DNA of 64,000 nucleotides from Aquitalea magnusonii (GCF_003202035.1 NZ_QJKC01000003.1:264948-328947), one strand, 5' to 3'. Shown: positions 35,480 to 47,904, counted from the stretch's first letter. Numbers and translations: made by a program. Notes: generated by a model not told the origin, from the letters alone.

Positions 35480-36495
35480 GCGCGCACCTCCTGCTGTTTC
35501 AGCAAATCCAGCGCCACATCGACAATCATGTCCTCCTGCCCGCCCACCATGCGGCGGCGACCGACTTCCAGCAGGATGTCCAGCGTCTTCAGCCCGTATT
35601 GCTCTGCGGCTTTCTCGGCGTGGCGCAAGAAGCTGGAGTACACCCCGGCATAGCCCAGCGCCAGCGTTTCGCGGTCCACCCGTACCGGGCGGTCCTGGGT
35701 GGGACGCACGATGTCGTCCGCCGCGTCCATCAGGCGGATCAGGTCGCAGCCGTGGTTCCAGCCCAGCCGTTCGGCGGCGGCAATAAACACTTCCAGCGGC
35801 GCATTGCCCGCCCCGGCGCCTTGTCCGGCCAGCGAGGCATCGATGCGCTGGCAGCCTTCTTCCACCGCCACGATGGAATTGGCCACGCCCAGCGACAGGT
35901 TATGGTGGGCATGAATGCCGGTGGCGGTGGCCGGGTCCAGCACATCGCGCAGCGCACGGAAGCGGTCGCGCACATCCTGCATCAGCAAGGCCCCGCCGGA
36001 ATCCACCACGTAAATGCAGGTGGCGCCATAGCTTTCCATCAGCTTGGCCTGGGCCGCCAGCTGCTGCGGGCTGCACATGTGCGACATCATCAGAAAGCCC
36101 ACGGTGTCCATGCCCAGCTCACGGGCGTACTGGATATGCTGTTTGGCGATGTCGGCCTCGGTACAGTGGGTGGCAATACGCACCACGCTGGCCCCGGCAT
36201 CGTAGGCATTGCGCAGCGCATGCACGGTGGCAATGCCGGGCAACAGCAGGGTGGCAATCTTGCTGTGGCTAACCGATTCGGCGGCAGCGGCAATCCACGC
36301 CACATCGCTGTGTGCGCCAAAGCCGTAGTTGAAGCTGGAGCCTTCCAGCCCGTCGCCATGGGCGACCTCGATGGAATCCACCCCGGCGCGGTCCAGGGCG
36401 CTGGCAATGGCGCGCACCTGCTCCAGCGAATAGCGGTGACGCACCGCATGCGATCCATCGCGCAGGGTCACGTCGGAGATATACAGTTTGTTCAT
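35476..36495 (-). CDS. nbaI: 4-hydroxy-2-oxovalerate aldolase
   Basis: 339-residue class II aldolase (MhpE/DmpG) of the HMGL-like TIM-barrel family. [20 protein letters not shown] holds the metal Asp and the R-D pair, [16 protein letters not shown] the metal His pair, and the C-terminal small domain follows. It splits 4-hydroxy-2-oxovalerate into pyruvate and acetaldehyde and passes the aldehyde through a tunnel to its partner dehydrogenase, encoded 11 bp upstream. Confidence 0.95.
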   Translation of the reverse strand: MNKLYISDVTLRDGSHAVRHRYSLEQVRAIASALDRAGVDSIEVAHGDGLEGSSFNYGFGAHSDVAWIAAAAESVSHSKIATLLLPGIATVHALRNAYDAGASVVRIATHCTEADIAKQHIQYARELGMDTVGFLMMSHMCSPQQLAAQAKLMESYGATCIYVVDSGGALLMQDVRDRFRALRDVLDPATATGIHAHHNLSLGVANSIVAVEEGCQRIDASLAGQGAGAGNAPLEVFIAAAERLGWNHGCDLIRLMDAADDIVRPTQDRPVRVDRETLALGYAGVYSSFLRHAEKAAEQYGLKTLDILLEVGRRRMVGGQEDMIVDVALDLLKQQEVRA

Positions 36496-36506
36496 GGCGG
36501 GTTTCC

Positions 36507-37442
36507 TCAGGCTTGCAGCAGTCGGGCGGCCAGGCGTTCACCGCAGGCCATGGCGGCTGACGTCATGATGTCCAGGTTGCCGGCATAGGCCGGCAGATAG
36601 TGGGCGGCGCCTTCCACTTCGATGAAGATGGACACCTTGAGCCCGCCTTGCGCGCCCAGGCCGGGATAGGCGGCGGCATCGGCCGCGGGGATGTCTTCGA
36701 ATTGCACTGCCTGCTTCAGGCGGTAACCCGGCACATAGGCCTGCACCTTTTCCGCCATCTGCTCCACTGCGGCGGCAATGGCGGCACGGTCGGCCGGGCC
36801 GGTCAGGCAGAACACGGTGTCGCGCATCATCAGCGGCGGTTCGGCCGGATTGAGAATGATGATGGCCTTGCCCTGACGTGCACCGCCCACGCTGACAATG
36901 GCCTGCGAGGTGGTTTCGGTGAACTCGTCGATATTGGCGCGGGTGCCGGGGCCGGCGGATTTGCTGGCAATCGAGGCGACGATTTCGCCGTACAGCACCG
37001 GAGTGACGCTGTTGACCGCCGCCACCATGGGAATGGTGGCCTGGCCGCCGCAGGTGACCATATTGATGTTGGCCGCATCCAGATGCGCTTCCAGATTGAC
37101 CACCGGCACCACATAGGGGCCGATGGCCGCCGGGGTAAGGTCGATCACCCGCACGCCGTGCTGTTGCAGCACGCGGTTGTGCTGGACATGCGCGCCGGCC
37201 GAGGTGGCATCGAACACGATCCTGATGTCGGCAAATTCCGGCAGCGCCAGCAGGCCGTCCAGGCCCTGGTGGGTGGTGGCCAGCCCCAGCCGTCTGGCGC
37301 GGGCCAGACCATCCGAGGCGGCGTCGATGCCGACCATGGCGGCCAGCTCGACATGCTGGCCATGACGCAGCAGCTTGATCATCAGATCGCTGCCGATATT
37401 GCCGGAACCGATGATGGCGGCCTTGATACGCGACTTGCTCAT
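36507..37442 (-). CDS. nbaJ: Acylating acetaldehyde dehydrogenase
   Basis: 311 residues, MhpF/DmpF type: NAD-binding [19 protein letters not shown] at the start, catalytic Cys in [17 protein letters not shown], and [19 protein letters not shown]. It converts acetaldehyde plus CoA to acetyl-CoA in complex with the aldolase encoded next to it. It overlaps the hydratase gene by 4 bp. Confidence 0.95.
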   Translation of the reverse strand: MSKSRIKAAIIGSGNIGSDLMIKLLRHGQHVELAAMVGIDAASDGLARARRLGLATTHQGLDGLLALPEFADIRIVFDATSAGAHVQHNRVLQQHGVRVIDLTPAAIGPYVVPVVNLEAHLDAANINMVTCGGQATIPMVAAVNSVTPVLYGEIVASIASKSAGPGTRANIDEFTETTSQAIVSVGGARQGKAIIILNPAEPPLMMRDTVFCLTGPADRAAIAAAVEQMAEKVQAYVPGYRLKQAVQFEDIPAADAAAYPGLGAQGGLKVSIFIEVEGAAHYLPAYAGNLDIMTSAAMACGERLAARLLQA

Positions 37443-38251
37443 TGGTGAGCTCCTTGCTGTGGGGCAAAACGGGCAGAGACCTGCCCCAGACCCTGAATAC
37501 GGGCGGTGAATACATCGCCGGCACGCACCGGCACCATGGGACCCAAGGCCCCGCTCAGCACGATGTCGCCGGCCCTGAGCGGGTGGCCGCGCTGCGCCAG
37601 GGTGTCGGCCAGCCAGAGCGCCGCCAGCAGCGGATTGCCCAGGCAGGCGGCTCCACCACCCACGCTGAGTGGTTCGCCCTGGCTTTCCAGCACCATGCCG
37701 CAGCCGGTCAGGTCGGCATCGCGCAGCAGCACCGGGCGGTTACCCAGCACAAACAGGCCGGAGGAGGCGTTGTCGGCAATGGTGTCGCTGATGCGGATGT
37801 CCCAGCCGGCAATGCGGCTGTCCACCACCTCGATGGCCGGCAGCAGGTAGTCCACCGCGCTGATCAGGTCGGCCAGCGTGTGCTTTGCATGCGGCAGGTC
37901 GCGCCCCAGTACCAGGGCGATTTCGGCTTCGACCTTGGGTTGCAGCAGGCGCCGGCTGTCGATTTCTTCGCCATCGGCAATGGCCATGTCGGCAAACAGG
38001 TGGCCGAAATCCGGCTGGGTCACGCCCAGCTGCTGCTGCACGGCATGGGAAGTCAGGCCGATCTTGCTGCCGACCAGCCGCCGGCCCTGCTCCAGTGCGT
38101 ACTGGATATTGAGGGTTTGCACCGCGTAGGCGGCATCGATGTTGTGCTCGCCCAGCACGCTGCGCAGCGGCGGGCAGGGCTGAGCGCTGGCCGCCGCGCT
38201 GCGCAGTTGCAGGGCGGCGGCGTGCAGGTCGGATGGGGTGGGGTGGCTCAT
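37439..38251 (-). CDS. nbaH: 2-oxopent-4-enoate hydratase
   Basis: 270 residues, MhpD/DmpE family: [38 protein letters not shown] and [30 protein letters not shown]. It hydrates 2-hydroxypenta-2,4-dienoate to 4-hydroxy-2-oxovalerate. It is the first gene of the minus-strand operon and faces the LysR gene across 170 bp. Which of the two paralogues (this or 34703..35479) is the decarboxylase is inferred from sequence flavour and operon order. Confidence 0.88.
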   Translation of the reverse strand: MSHPTPSDLHAAALQLRSAAASAQPCPPLRSVLGEHNIDAAYAVQTLNIQYALEQGRRLVGSKIGLTSHAVQQQLGVTQPDFGHLFADMAIADGEEIDSRRLLQPKVEAEIALVLGRDLPHAKHTLADLISAVDYLLPAIEVVDSRIAGWDIRISDTIADNASSGLFVLGNRPVLLRDADLTGCGMVLESQGEPLSVGGGAACLGNPLLAALWLADTLAQRGHPLRAGDIVLSGALGPMVPVRAGDVFTARIQGLGQVSARFAPQQGAHQ

Positions 38252-38369
38252 GGCTTTCTCCTGAACTCCGGCGGGCTGGCAGCAGCCAGGCCCGGCGGCA
38301 ATGGAAACGCAGACCAGTCTATGAGCCCTTGCACCACGGCAAAAATGAATAATCCGGCTTCTGCTATGC

Positions 38370-38381
38370 CATAAAGTTATG
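38370..38381. promoter_or_regulatory. Candidate LysR operator in the 3-hydroxyanthranilate divergon
   Basis: CATAA-AG-TTATG is a perfect inverted repeat within an AT-rich patch in the 170 bp gap between the hydratase gene and the divergent LysR gene; ATAAAGTTAT fits the LysR T-N-A pattern loosely. Confidence 0.4.
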
Positions 38382-38421
38382 CAATAGTCAGGGCCATCCC
38401 TTGCCTGCCGGAGCCAATGTC

Positions 38422-39399
38422 ATGGATGAACGCCCGCCCTTTTCCATCAACGATATGGTGCTCAACCGCCTGAAGCTGCGGCCGCTGCTGGTATTCGACC
38501 GGGTGCTGCGCTGCCAGTCCATTGCCCGCGCCGCCCGCGAACTGAACCTGACCCAGCCGGCGGTCACCAAGGCCATTCGCGAGCTGGAACTGCAACTGGA
38601 CACCGTGCTGTTCCAGCGCAGCAACCGCGGGGTCTCGCCCACCGAATACGGTGTACTGCTGGGGGAAAGGGTGAAATCGGTGATTGCCGAGCTGCGCTAT
38701 CTCACCGATGAACTGAATACCTTCAAGGGCGGCATCAGTGGCCATGTGGTGGTGGGCACGCAGATTTCTGCCAGCGCCAGCCTGCTGCCACGCGCCATCC
38801 TGATGCTGAAGGAGCGCACCCCGCGCCTGCTGGTGACGGTGCGCGAAGGTCCGCAGGACTATCTGTTTCCGGCGCTGGCCACCGGCGAGCTGGATCTGGT
38901 GGTGGGGCGACTGCCGGATGGCGACGATGTCTATACCCGCAAGCTGCCCTTGCGCCATCAGCCCTTGTACCGCAACAGCCTGTGCATCGTGGCGGGCAGC
39001 CGGCACCCGCTGCTGGCGGCCACAAACCTGAAACTGGACGCACTGCAACACTGGCCGTGGATCGTGCCGCCGCCGGACTCGCCGGCACGGCGGGTGGCGG
39101 AACAGTTCTTTGCCGACGCCGGCCTGCCCATGCCGGACAATCTGCTGGAATCGCTGTCCTTGCTGACCAATGTCAATTTGCTGGTGGAATCGGACTGCCT
39201 GGGGCTGATGCCCTTGCTGGCCGCACACCGTTTTGCCAGCGCCGGGCTGCTGGCGATCCTGCCGCTGGGAGAAGTGGGCCCGCTGACCGCCGTGGGTTAT
39301 TCGGTCCGCAATGACAAGGCGCTCACCCCGGCGGCACGCCACCTGATCGACTGCCTCAAGCAAGTGGGCCAGACCATGCAGCAAGACCGCCCCCTATAA
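38422..39399 (+). CDS. LysR-family regulator of the 3-hydroxyanthranilate cluster
   Basis: 325 residues. HTH at about 22-75 (SIARAARELNLTQPAVTKAI, then RELELQLDTVLFQRSN) and an effector domain of the PcaQ/GbpR class (FKGGISGHVVVGTQISASAS). The ATG at 38422 follows CCGGAG. It sits between the two halves of the pathway: the minus-strand operon begins 170 bp to its left and the aldehyde dehydrogenase gene 120 bp to its right. It is therefore the likely pathway activator, with a pathway intermediate as inducer. Confidence 0.9.
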   Translation: MDERPPFSINDMVLNRLKLRPLLVFDRVLRCQSIARAARELNLTQPAVTKAIRELELQLDTVLFQRSNRGVSPTEYGVLLGERVKSVIAELRYLTDELNTFKGGISGHVVVGTQISASASLLPRAILMLKERTPRLLVTVREGPQDYLFPALATGELDLVVGRLPDGDDVYTRKLPLRHQPLYRNSLCIVAGSRHPLLAATNLKLDALQHWPWIVPPPDSPARRVAEQFFADAGLPMPDNLLESLSLLTNVNLLVESDCLGLMPLLAAHRFASAGLLAILPLGEVGPLTAVGYSVRNDKALTPAARHLIDCLKQVGQTMQQDRPL

Positions 39400-39519
39400 A
39401 ATTAGGGCATAGCAAAACCCGTTTTATTCATTTTCAATGCTGGCAAGCCCCTTCCTACACTCGCCTTCGTTCGCCATTGCCTGCTGCGTGGCGCGTTTTG
39501 CTGAATGGAGGAGAGAGTC

Positions 39520-40983
39520 ATGTCCAGTACCGCTTTGCTGCCGCTGTATATCAATGGGAAATTTGTCGAGGGCACTGCCCGGTTCGACAATATCAGTCCG
39601 GTCAATGGCCAGCTGATCTGTCAGGTGTCCGAGGCCAGTGCCGAGCAGGTCGCCGCCGCCGCTCAGGCGGCCGAGGCCGCGCTGCATGGCGAATGGGGCC
39701 GCCTGAGCCAGCCCGCGCGTTCTGCCTTGCTGCACAAGGTGGCCGATGGCATCGAGGCGCGCTTTGAGGAATTTGTCGCCGCCGAAGTGGCCGACACCGG
39801 CCGCCCGGTCCATCTGGCGCGCACGCTGGATGTGCCGCGTGCCATTGCCAACTTCCGCACCTTTGCCGACCTGGCAGCCACCGCGGTGAGTGAAAGCTGC
39901 GAAACCCCGCAGGCCGATGGCGGCGTGCTGTTCAACTACACCGTGCGCAAGCCGCTGGGCGTGGTGGCGGTGATTTCGCCATGGAACCTGCCGCTGCTGC
40001 TGCTGACCTGGAAGCTGGGTCCGGCGCTGGCCATGGGCAATACCGTGGTGTGCAAGCCCTCGGAAGAAACCCCGTCCTCCGCCACCCTGCTGGCACGGGT
40101 GATGGACGAGGTGGGCATTCCCCCCGGCGTCTTCAATCTGGTGCACGGTTTCGGGCCGGGCTCGGCCGGTGAATACCTCACCCGCCAGCCGCAGATCAGC
40201 GCCGTGTCCTTTACCGGCGAATCACGCACCGGCAGCGCCATCATGAAGGCGGTGGCCGATGGCGTGAAAGAGGTGTCGTTCGAGCTGGGTGGCAAGAACG
40301 CCGCCGTGGTGTTTGCCGATGCCGATTTCGATGCCGCCGTGGCCGGCGTGGCACGTTCGTCCTTCTTCAATACCGGGCAGGTGTGCCTGTGCTCGGAACG
40401 GGTGTATGTGGAACGGCCGATTTTCGACCGCTTCGTGGCGGCGCTGAAACAGCGTGCCGAAGCCTTGCAGATCGGTTATCCGCAAGAGGAAAACGTCGAT
40501 CTGGGGCCGCTGGTCTCGCACAAGCACCGGGAAAAGGTGCTGTCCTACTTTGCCCTGGCGCGCGAGGAAGGCGCACGGGTGGTGACCGGCGGCGAGGTGC
40601 CGCACTTTGGCGATGCGCGCGACCAGGGGGCTTATGTGCGCCCCACCATCTGGACCGGCCTGTCCGATAACGCCCGCTGCGTGCGCGAAGAAGTCTTCGG
40701 CCCGGTCTGCCATATCGCGCCGTTTGACCACGAGGACGAAGTGCTGCAACGGGTCAATGACAGCCCCTATGGCCTGGCCTGCGCGCTGTGGACCACCCGG
40801 CTGGACCGTGCGCACCGGCTGGCCCGGCGCATCCATACCGGCATCGTGTGGGTGAACACCTGGTATGCCCGTGATCTGCGCACGCCGTTTGGCGGCAGCA
40901 AACTGTCCGGCATGGGACGCGAAGGCGGACGCTACTCGCTGGACTTCTACTCCGACATCAGCAACGTCTGCATCAAGCTGTAA
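39520..40983 (+). CDS. nbaE: 2-aminomuconate 6-semialdehyde dehydrogenase
   Basis: 487-residue NAD-dependent aldehyde dehydrogenase. Catalytic Glu about 254 in VSFELGGKNAAVV and Cys about 289 in FFNTGQVCLCSERVYVERP; VISPWNLPLLLLTWKLGPAL and SFTGESRTGSAI are family motifs. It is closest in flavour to 2-hydroxymuconate/2-aminomuconate semialdehyde dehydrogenases (DmpC/AmnC). It oxidises the ACMSD product to 2-aminomuconate, filling the one step missing from the minus-strand operon. The ATG at 39520 follows GGAGGAGAGAG. Confidence 0.93.
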   Translation: MSSTALLPLYINGKFVEGTARFDNISPVNGQLICQVSEASAEQVAAAAQAAEAALHGEWGRLSQPARSALLHKVADGIEARFEEFVAAEVADTGRPVHLARTLDVPRAIANFRTFADLAATAVSESCETPQADGGVLFNYTVRKPLGVVAVISPWNLPLLLLTWKLGPALAMGNTVVCKPSEETPSSATLLARVMDEVGIPPGVFNLVHGFGPGSAGEYLTRQPQISAVSFTGESRTGSAIMKAVADGVKEVSFELGGKNAAVVFADADFDAAVAGVARSSFFNTGQVCLCSERVYVERPIFDRFVAALKQRAEALQIGYPQEENVDLGPLVSHKHREKVLSYFALAREEGARVVTGGEVPHFGDARDQGAYVRPTIWTGLSDNARCVREEVFGPVCHIAPFDHEDEVLQRVNDSPYGLACALWTTRLDRAHRLARRIHTGIVWVNTWYARDLRTPFGGSKLSGMGREGGRYSLDFYSDISNVCIKL

Positions 40984-40999
40984 TCGCCATCCCCATTGC

Positions 41000-41022
41000 A
41001 CCGGACGGCGTCGCCGTCCGGT
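41000..41022 (+). promoter_or_regulatory. Perfect hairpin just upstream of the transporter ribosome binding site
   Basis: ACCGGACGGCG (41000-41010) and CGCCGTCCGGT (41012-41022) are perfect inverted arms around one T. No T-run follows, and CAGGAG of the transporter gene begins immediately after. It looks like an mRNA-stability or processing hairpin between dehydrogenase and transporter rather than a terminator. Confidence 0.6.
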
Positions 41023-41036
41023 CAGGAGTTCATGCC

Positions 41037-42395
41037 ATGCCTACCCCCCTGAATGTAGAGGCCTTGATCGACGAGGCCGGTTTTAGCCGCTATCAATGGC
41101 TGATTCTGTTGCTGTGCTTTCTGGTGATGTTTCTGGATGGCTACGATCTGGCTGCCGTGGCCTATATCGTGCCTTCGCTGATGGAGCAATGGGGGCTGAG
41201 CAAGCCCCAGCTGGGCCAGGCGCTGAGCGCCGCGCTGTTTGGCCTGGCCATCGGTGCCTTGCTGGCCGGGCCGCTGGCCGACCGGCTGGGACGCAAGCCG
41301 GCGCTGCTGTGGTCGGTGCTGCTGTTTGGCCTGGGCAGTCTGGTCACCGCCTGGGCCGACGGTCTGAACACCCTCACCGTATACCGTTTGCTTACCGGCA
41401 TCGGCCTGGGTGCCGCCCTGCCCAATACCATTACCCTGCTGTCCGAATACGCCCCCACCCGGCAACGCGCCATGCTGGTCAGCGCCATGTTGTGCGGCTT
41501 CCCGCTGGGTGCCGGTGCCGGCGGCCTGTGTGCCGGCTGGCTGATTCCGCTGTATGGCTGGCAATCGCTGATGCTGCTGGGCGGGGCGGTGCCGCTGCTG
41601 CTCTGTCTCTTGCTGTGGTGGCGCATGCCGGAATCGGTACGCTATCTGGTGGCCAGACAGGCCAGCCCGGAAGTCATCCGCCGCATTCTGCTGCGCATTG
41701 TCCATAGCCCCGCCTTGTTGCAGGCACAGTCCTTCAGCCTGGGCGAACAGGCGGCAGGCGCACAAAACAGCAGCAGCCTGCGCGAGGTGCTGAGCCGCCC
41801 GCTGGCGGCGGGGACGCTGCTGCTGTGGCTGTGCTGCTTCATGAGCATGCTGGTCTACTACATGGGGGTGAACTGGATGCCCTTGCTGCTGAAGGAAGCC
41901 GGGCTGAGCCTGCAGCAGTTTTCGGTGATCAGTGCGCTGTTTCCCATTGGCGGCGGCGTGGGTTCGATTGTGGTGGGTTGGGCCATGGGCCGCTGGGAGT
42001 CCAATAAAATCCTGGCGGGCACCTATCTGGCCGCCGGCCTGCTGGCCTGGGCGGTGGGCAATGCCGTCGGCCATGGCGAGCAGAGCTGGCTGTTGGGCAG
42101 CCTGGTGTTCTGCATGGGCTTTGCCTCGGGTGGCGGTCAGTCGGCCCTGTCGTCGATGGCCGCCGGCTTTTACCCCACCCATTGCCGTGCCACCGGCGTG
42201 GGCAGCATGCTGGGGGTGGGGCGCTTTGGTGCCATCAGCGGTGTCTTGCTGGGTGCCGAGCTGCTACGCCAGCACATCGCACCGGGACAGATTTTTACCG
42301 CGCTGCTGATCCCGGCTGCCCTGGTCTGCATGGCCCTGTTGCTGAAGTATGTGCTGTATCAACGCCAGCGGCCGCTGGAAACCCGCACCGTGTAA
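41037..42395 (+). CDS. MFS aromatic acid:H+ symporter (AAHS family)
   Basis: 452 residues with about 12 membrane segments. AAHS hallmarks: LVMFLDGYDLAAVAYIVPSL in TM1 (DGxD), GPLADRLGRKPALL in loop 2-3 and PESVRYLV after TM6; a GVNWMPLLLKEAGLS segment starts the second half. Relatives PcaK, MhpT and BenK import aromatic acids. Its place 54 bp after the aldehyde dehydrogenase gene suggests uptake of 3-hydroxyanthranilate, anthranilate, kynurenine or a similar acid. Confidence 0.92.
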   Translation: MPTPLNVEALIDEAGFSRYQWLILLLCFLVMFLDGYDLAAVAYIVPSLMEQWGLSKPQLGQALSAALFGLAIGALLAGPLADRLGRKPALLWSVLLFGLGSLVTAWADGLNTLTVYRLLTGIGLGAALPNTITLLSEYAPTRQRAMLVSAMLCGFPLGAGAGGLCAGWLIPLYGWQSLMLLGGAVPLLLCLLLWWRMPESVRYLVARQASPEVIRRILLRIVHSPALLQAQSFSLGEQAAGAQNSSSLREVLSRPLAAGTLLLWLCCFMSMLVYYMGVNWMPLLLKEAGLSLQQFSVISALFPIGGGVGSIVVGWAMGRWESNKILAGTYLAAGLLAWAVGNAVGHGEQSWLLGSLVFCMGFASGGGQSALSSMAAGFYPTHCRATGVGSMLGVGRFGAISGVLLGAELLRQHIAPGQIFTALLIPAALVCMALLLKYVLYQRQRPLETRTV

Positions 42396-42556
42396 AGCCA
42401 GCCTGCCTGCCCGCCGGGCTGGCAGGCCCGGCCGATAGCGCCGGCCGGTCCGGGCAGCAGCAGATACCGGCGACTTCAACCGCCTGATACCGCCGCGGAT
42501 GGCGCTTGCGGCCTTGGCCCCTTCCCGGCAGACAGGCCGCTGTGCCAGCCCCCCTG

Positions 42557-42664
42557 GACCCGCTCACAAGCCCCCCGCTCCTGCCTTGCGCCTCCTTGCC
42601 CTACTGATTGGTACTGTCTGCGTCGGCGCGCCTTGGCCCGGCTTCTCTGCGCGGTTTTGTTAGC
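42557..42664 (-). repeat. ~95 bp dispersed repeat, copy B
   Basis: The minus strand reads CCGGGCCAAGGCGCGCCGAC, then GCAGACAGTACCAATCAGTA, and ends GAGCGGGTC, matching copy A at 16163..16258 including the flanking CTAACAAAACCGCG / CTCACCCAACCGCG. It carries about 12 extra bases in one place. The remainder of 42396-42556 is GC-rich with a hairpin after the transporter gene but no gene. Confidence 0.7.
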
Positions 42665-42852
42665 CGCGCTTATTGGCTGGGAAATTTCCGAAAAATAGCC
42701 AAATCAAACCCCTGCTTCATTCACGATCTTGCTGCCGTATTTACCCCATGTTAGCGTCAGCTGCACATCATTCAGACCCTTCTCATTCAAATGAACCATT
42801 TGACATCAAGCCGATATCCACGATTAGCGCAGGGGGAATAACAAAGCATGGC

Positions 42853-42877
42853 ACCATTGATATTCAATGGTCTTTTT
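42853..42877 (+). terminator. Intrinsic terminator in the marC upstream region
   Basis: ACCATTGA-TAT-TCAATGGT is a perfect 8 bp stem followed by CTTTTTG. No gene ends here on the plus strand, so it may end a leader or small RNA starting within 42670-42850. Two more palindromes flank it: TCAAAT-GAACC-ATTTGA (42787-42803) and CTTGTT-CAATT-AACAAG (42893-42909). Confidence 0.5.
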
Positions 42878-42961
42878 GAATCAGCCAGCGCGCTTGTTCA
42901 ATTAACAAGGTCAATTATTCCTTTACCTTGAATTCAGCCGTTTTCAGCCAACGGGACTACC

Positions 42962-43657
42962 ATGAATATTTTCATTAGTGATTTCAATATTGTCCTGCAT
43001 GCCGCTTTTGTCGGTTTTGTTACCCTGTTTCCGGTGGTCGACCCCTTAGGCACGGCATTCATTGTGAATCCCTATTTTCGCCAGTTGCCGGTGGAGCGGC
43101 GGCGGGCCGCCATTGCCAAAGTGGCATGGTATTCATTATTGATCGGCTTATTGGCACTGGCGCTTGGCCGCTGGGTGCTGGTGATATTCGGCTTGTCCAT
43201 TCCGGTGGTCAAACTGGCTGGCGGCATCATGATCTGCAAAATGGGCTGGGAATCACTGAGCAATACCAAAACCACAGACAAACCGGCGGAAAACGCCACC
43301 GCCGCCGCAGCCGGGGAGCATATGCCGGCAAATGATGTGGAAAACGACTTGTTCTACCCGATTTCCTTTCCGCTGACCGTGGGGCCGGGCACGGTGTCGG
43401 TGCTGCTCACCCTGAGCGTGCATGGCTACAACGAGAGCACTGTCAATTACGCCCTCAGTGTCACCGGCCTGGCGCTGGGCATGCTGGGCATGAGCGTGCT
43501 GATTTACCTGACCTATCTGAATGCCAGCAATCTGGTGGCCCGCCTGGGTCCTTCCAGCGAAAACATGATCAACCGCTTCATGTCCTTTCTGGTGTTTGCC
43601 GTCGGCCTGCAAATCGCCTGGGGCGGTCTGCACCAGTTGCTCGGCCCCGCTGCCTGA
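42962..43657 (+). CDS. MarC-family integral membrane protein
   Basis: 231 residues with six membrane segments. FVGFVTLFPVVDPLGTAFIV matches the first helix of MarC/UPF0056 proteins, and DLFYPISFPLTVGPGTVSVL the fourth, with a polar loop (KTTDKPAENATAAAAGEH) between helices 3 and 4. The function of the family is unsettled; an early link to multiple antibiotic resistance was not confirmed. Monocistronic, with a long AT-rich upstream region carrying hairpins. Confidence 0.93.
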   Translation: MNIFISDFNIVLHAAFVGFVTLFPVVDPLGTAFIVNPYFRQLPVERRRAAIAKVAWYSLLIGLLALALGRWVLVIFGLSIPVVKLAGGIMICKMGWESLSNTKTTDKPAENATAAAAGEHMPANDVENDLFYPISFPLTVGPGTVSVLLTLSVHGYNESTVNYALSVTGLALGMLGMSVLIYLTYLNASNLVARLGPSSENMINRFMSFLVFAVGLQIAWGGLHQLLGPAA

Positions 43658-44666
43658 CATTCCCGTGGCCGCCCTGTCCCTCAGGGTTGGCCCCGTCCGC
43701 TGCTGTCATCCGCCAAGGAGTCCCACCATGTGCACTACCTTCATCATCCGCGATCAACATGGCAAGGTTTATCAGGGTCGCACCCTGGAATACGGTGAGG
43801 AGCTGGCCTTCTCGCTGGGCTATTACCCGCGTGGCAGCCAATTCGCCAGCCCGGTGCCCGCCGGCTTTCCGGCCATGCGCTTTGCCAGCCGCCTGCGTTT
43901 CCTGTCCATCAGCCTGGACATTGCCGCGGATTACCAGCCGGCGGTGGCAGGGCTCAACGAGGCCGGACTGACGGTGAACATGAATATGTTTGCCGAAACC
44001 GCGCTGCCCAATCCACAGCAGGACAGCCGCCCGCTGATAGCGGTGTCCGGTGTGGCCAGCTGGCTGCTGGCCAGCTGCGGCAGTTGTGCCGAAGTGCGCC
44101 AGCTGGTGGAGCAGAGCCAGTTCTGGGTGGACCCGCTGCCCATGCTGGGCAATACGCCCTCGCCCTTTCATTACGCGGTGTTCGACCGGCATGGCCAGGG
44201 GCTGGTGATCGAGTTTGGCCAGGGGCGGGTGCAGCTCTATGACAACCCGGTCGGCGTCATGACCAATGGCCCGGCGTTTGACTGGCACCTGACCCATCTG
44301 GATAACTACGCCTTTGTCTCCAACCTGGGCAAGCGCGAGCAATACTTCGGCAGCCATCTGGCCCGTACCGAGGATGTCGGCAACGCCATGGCCGGCTTGC
44401 CGGCGGATGACACCTCCAGCAGCCGCTTTGTCCGCGCCGCCTACTATGCGCAGTTCTGCCAGACGCCAGCGCATGCCGACGCGGCGGTGGCCCTGGTGGC
44501 CAAGATCACCAACAAGTTTGACCGGCCACGCGGTGCCACCAATCTGCCCGACCCCGCCCACGCGGGACGGCTGGCAGAGGAATGGACCACCTTCAGCGCC
44601 TTGACCGACCTGAGCCGCGGCCTGCTGTACATCCGTCCGGACAATGCGCTCAACTATCTGTGCCTG

Positions 44667-46944
<2,278 letters not shown>

Positions 46945-47049
46945 GCGTTGCGGACACCAGCCCTGCTACGGCCCTGGCCCTGCCAGCCGCGCTCAGACCA
47001 CCCTGCCGGGCCGCAGCTATTGCCGGCCCGGCCTGTTCGGAAGACGAAA

Positions 47050-47889
47050 ATGAATCTGGAAAACATCAGCAGTGCCATGTGCTTTGGTGGCTGGCACAAG
47101 CAGTATCTGCACGACTCTGCCGTGCTGGGCTGCCGCATGCGCTTTGCCATCTATCTGCCGCCACAGGCCGCACGGGGTGACAAGGTGCCGGTGCTGTACT
47201 GGCTGTCCGGCCTGACCTGCACCGACGAAAACTTCATGCAGAAGGCCGGCGCGCAGCGTATCGCCGCCGAGCTGGGCATGGCCATCGTGGCCCCGGACAC
47301 CAGCCCGCGCGGTGAAGGCGTGGCAGATGACCCGGCCTACGACCTGGGCCAGGGCGCGGGCTTTTATGTCAACGCCACCCAGGCGCCGTGGAACCGCCAT
47401 TACCGGATGTACGACTATGTCAGCCGCGAGCTGCCGGCCTTGATCGAGGCGCACTTTCCGGTGAGCCAGCGCCGCGCCATTGCCGGCCATTCCATGGGCG
47501 GCCACGGTGCGCTGATCTGCGCGCTCAAGCGGCCGCAGGATTATGTGTCGGTATCGGCCTTCAGCCCGATTGCCAATCCGCTGAATGTGCCATGGGGGCA
47601 GAAAGCCTTTGCCGCCTATCTGGGCGAGGAGCGCCGACAGTGGCTGGAGTGGGATGCCTGCCATCTGCTGGAACAGGCGACCGCGCTGCCGCCGTTGCGG
47701 GTGGATATCGGCCTGGCTGATGGTTTCCTGGCCGAGCAGCTCAGGCCGGAAGCGCTGGAAAACGCCGCCGGTGCCGGCGGCCATGCGCTGCAGCTGCACC
47801 GCCATCCCGGTTACGACCACAGCTATTACTTCATTGCCAGCTTTATCGAAGAGCAGCTGCGCTTTCACGCCGGCTATCTGGCCGGCTAA
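47050..47889 (+). CDS. fghA: S-formylglutathione hydrolase
   Basis: 279-residue serine esterase completing formaldehyde detoxification: S-formylglutathione to formate and glutathione. [20 protein letters not shown], the nucleophile elbow [10 protein letters not shown] (Ser about 148), Asp in DIGLADGFL and His in [11 protein letters not shown] make up the family pattern. In operon with frmA and followed by a clear terminator. Confidence 0.96.
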   Translation: MNLENISSAMCFGGWHKQYLHDSAVLGCRMRFAIYLPPQAARGDKVPVLYWLSGLTCTDENFMQKAGAQRIAAELGMAIVAPDTSPRGEGVADDPAYDLGQGAGFYVNATQAPWNRHYRMYDYVSRELPALIEAHFPVSQRRAIAGHSMGGHGALICALKRPQDYVSVSAFSPIANPLNVPWGQKAFAAYLGEERRQWLEWDACHLLEQATALPPLRVDIGLADGFLAEQLRPEALENAAGAGGHALQLHRHPGYDHSYYFIASFIEEQLRFHAGYLAG

Positions 47890-47904
47890 ACCCAGGCAGA
47901 TGCA

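Noticed and set aside
42673..42879. 68-codon plus-strand frame upstream of marC
   Set aside because: No ribosome binding site, low-complexity composition, and it runs through the intrinsic terminator.
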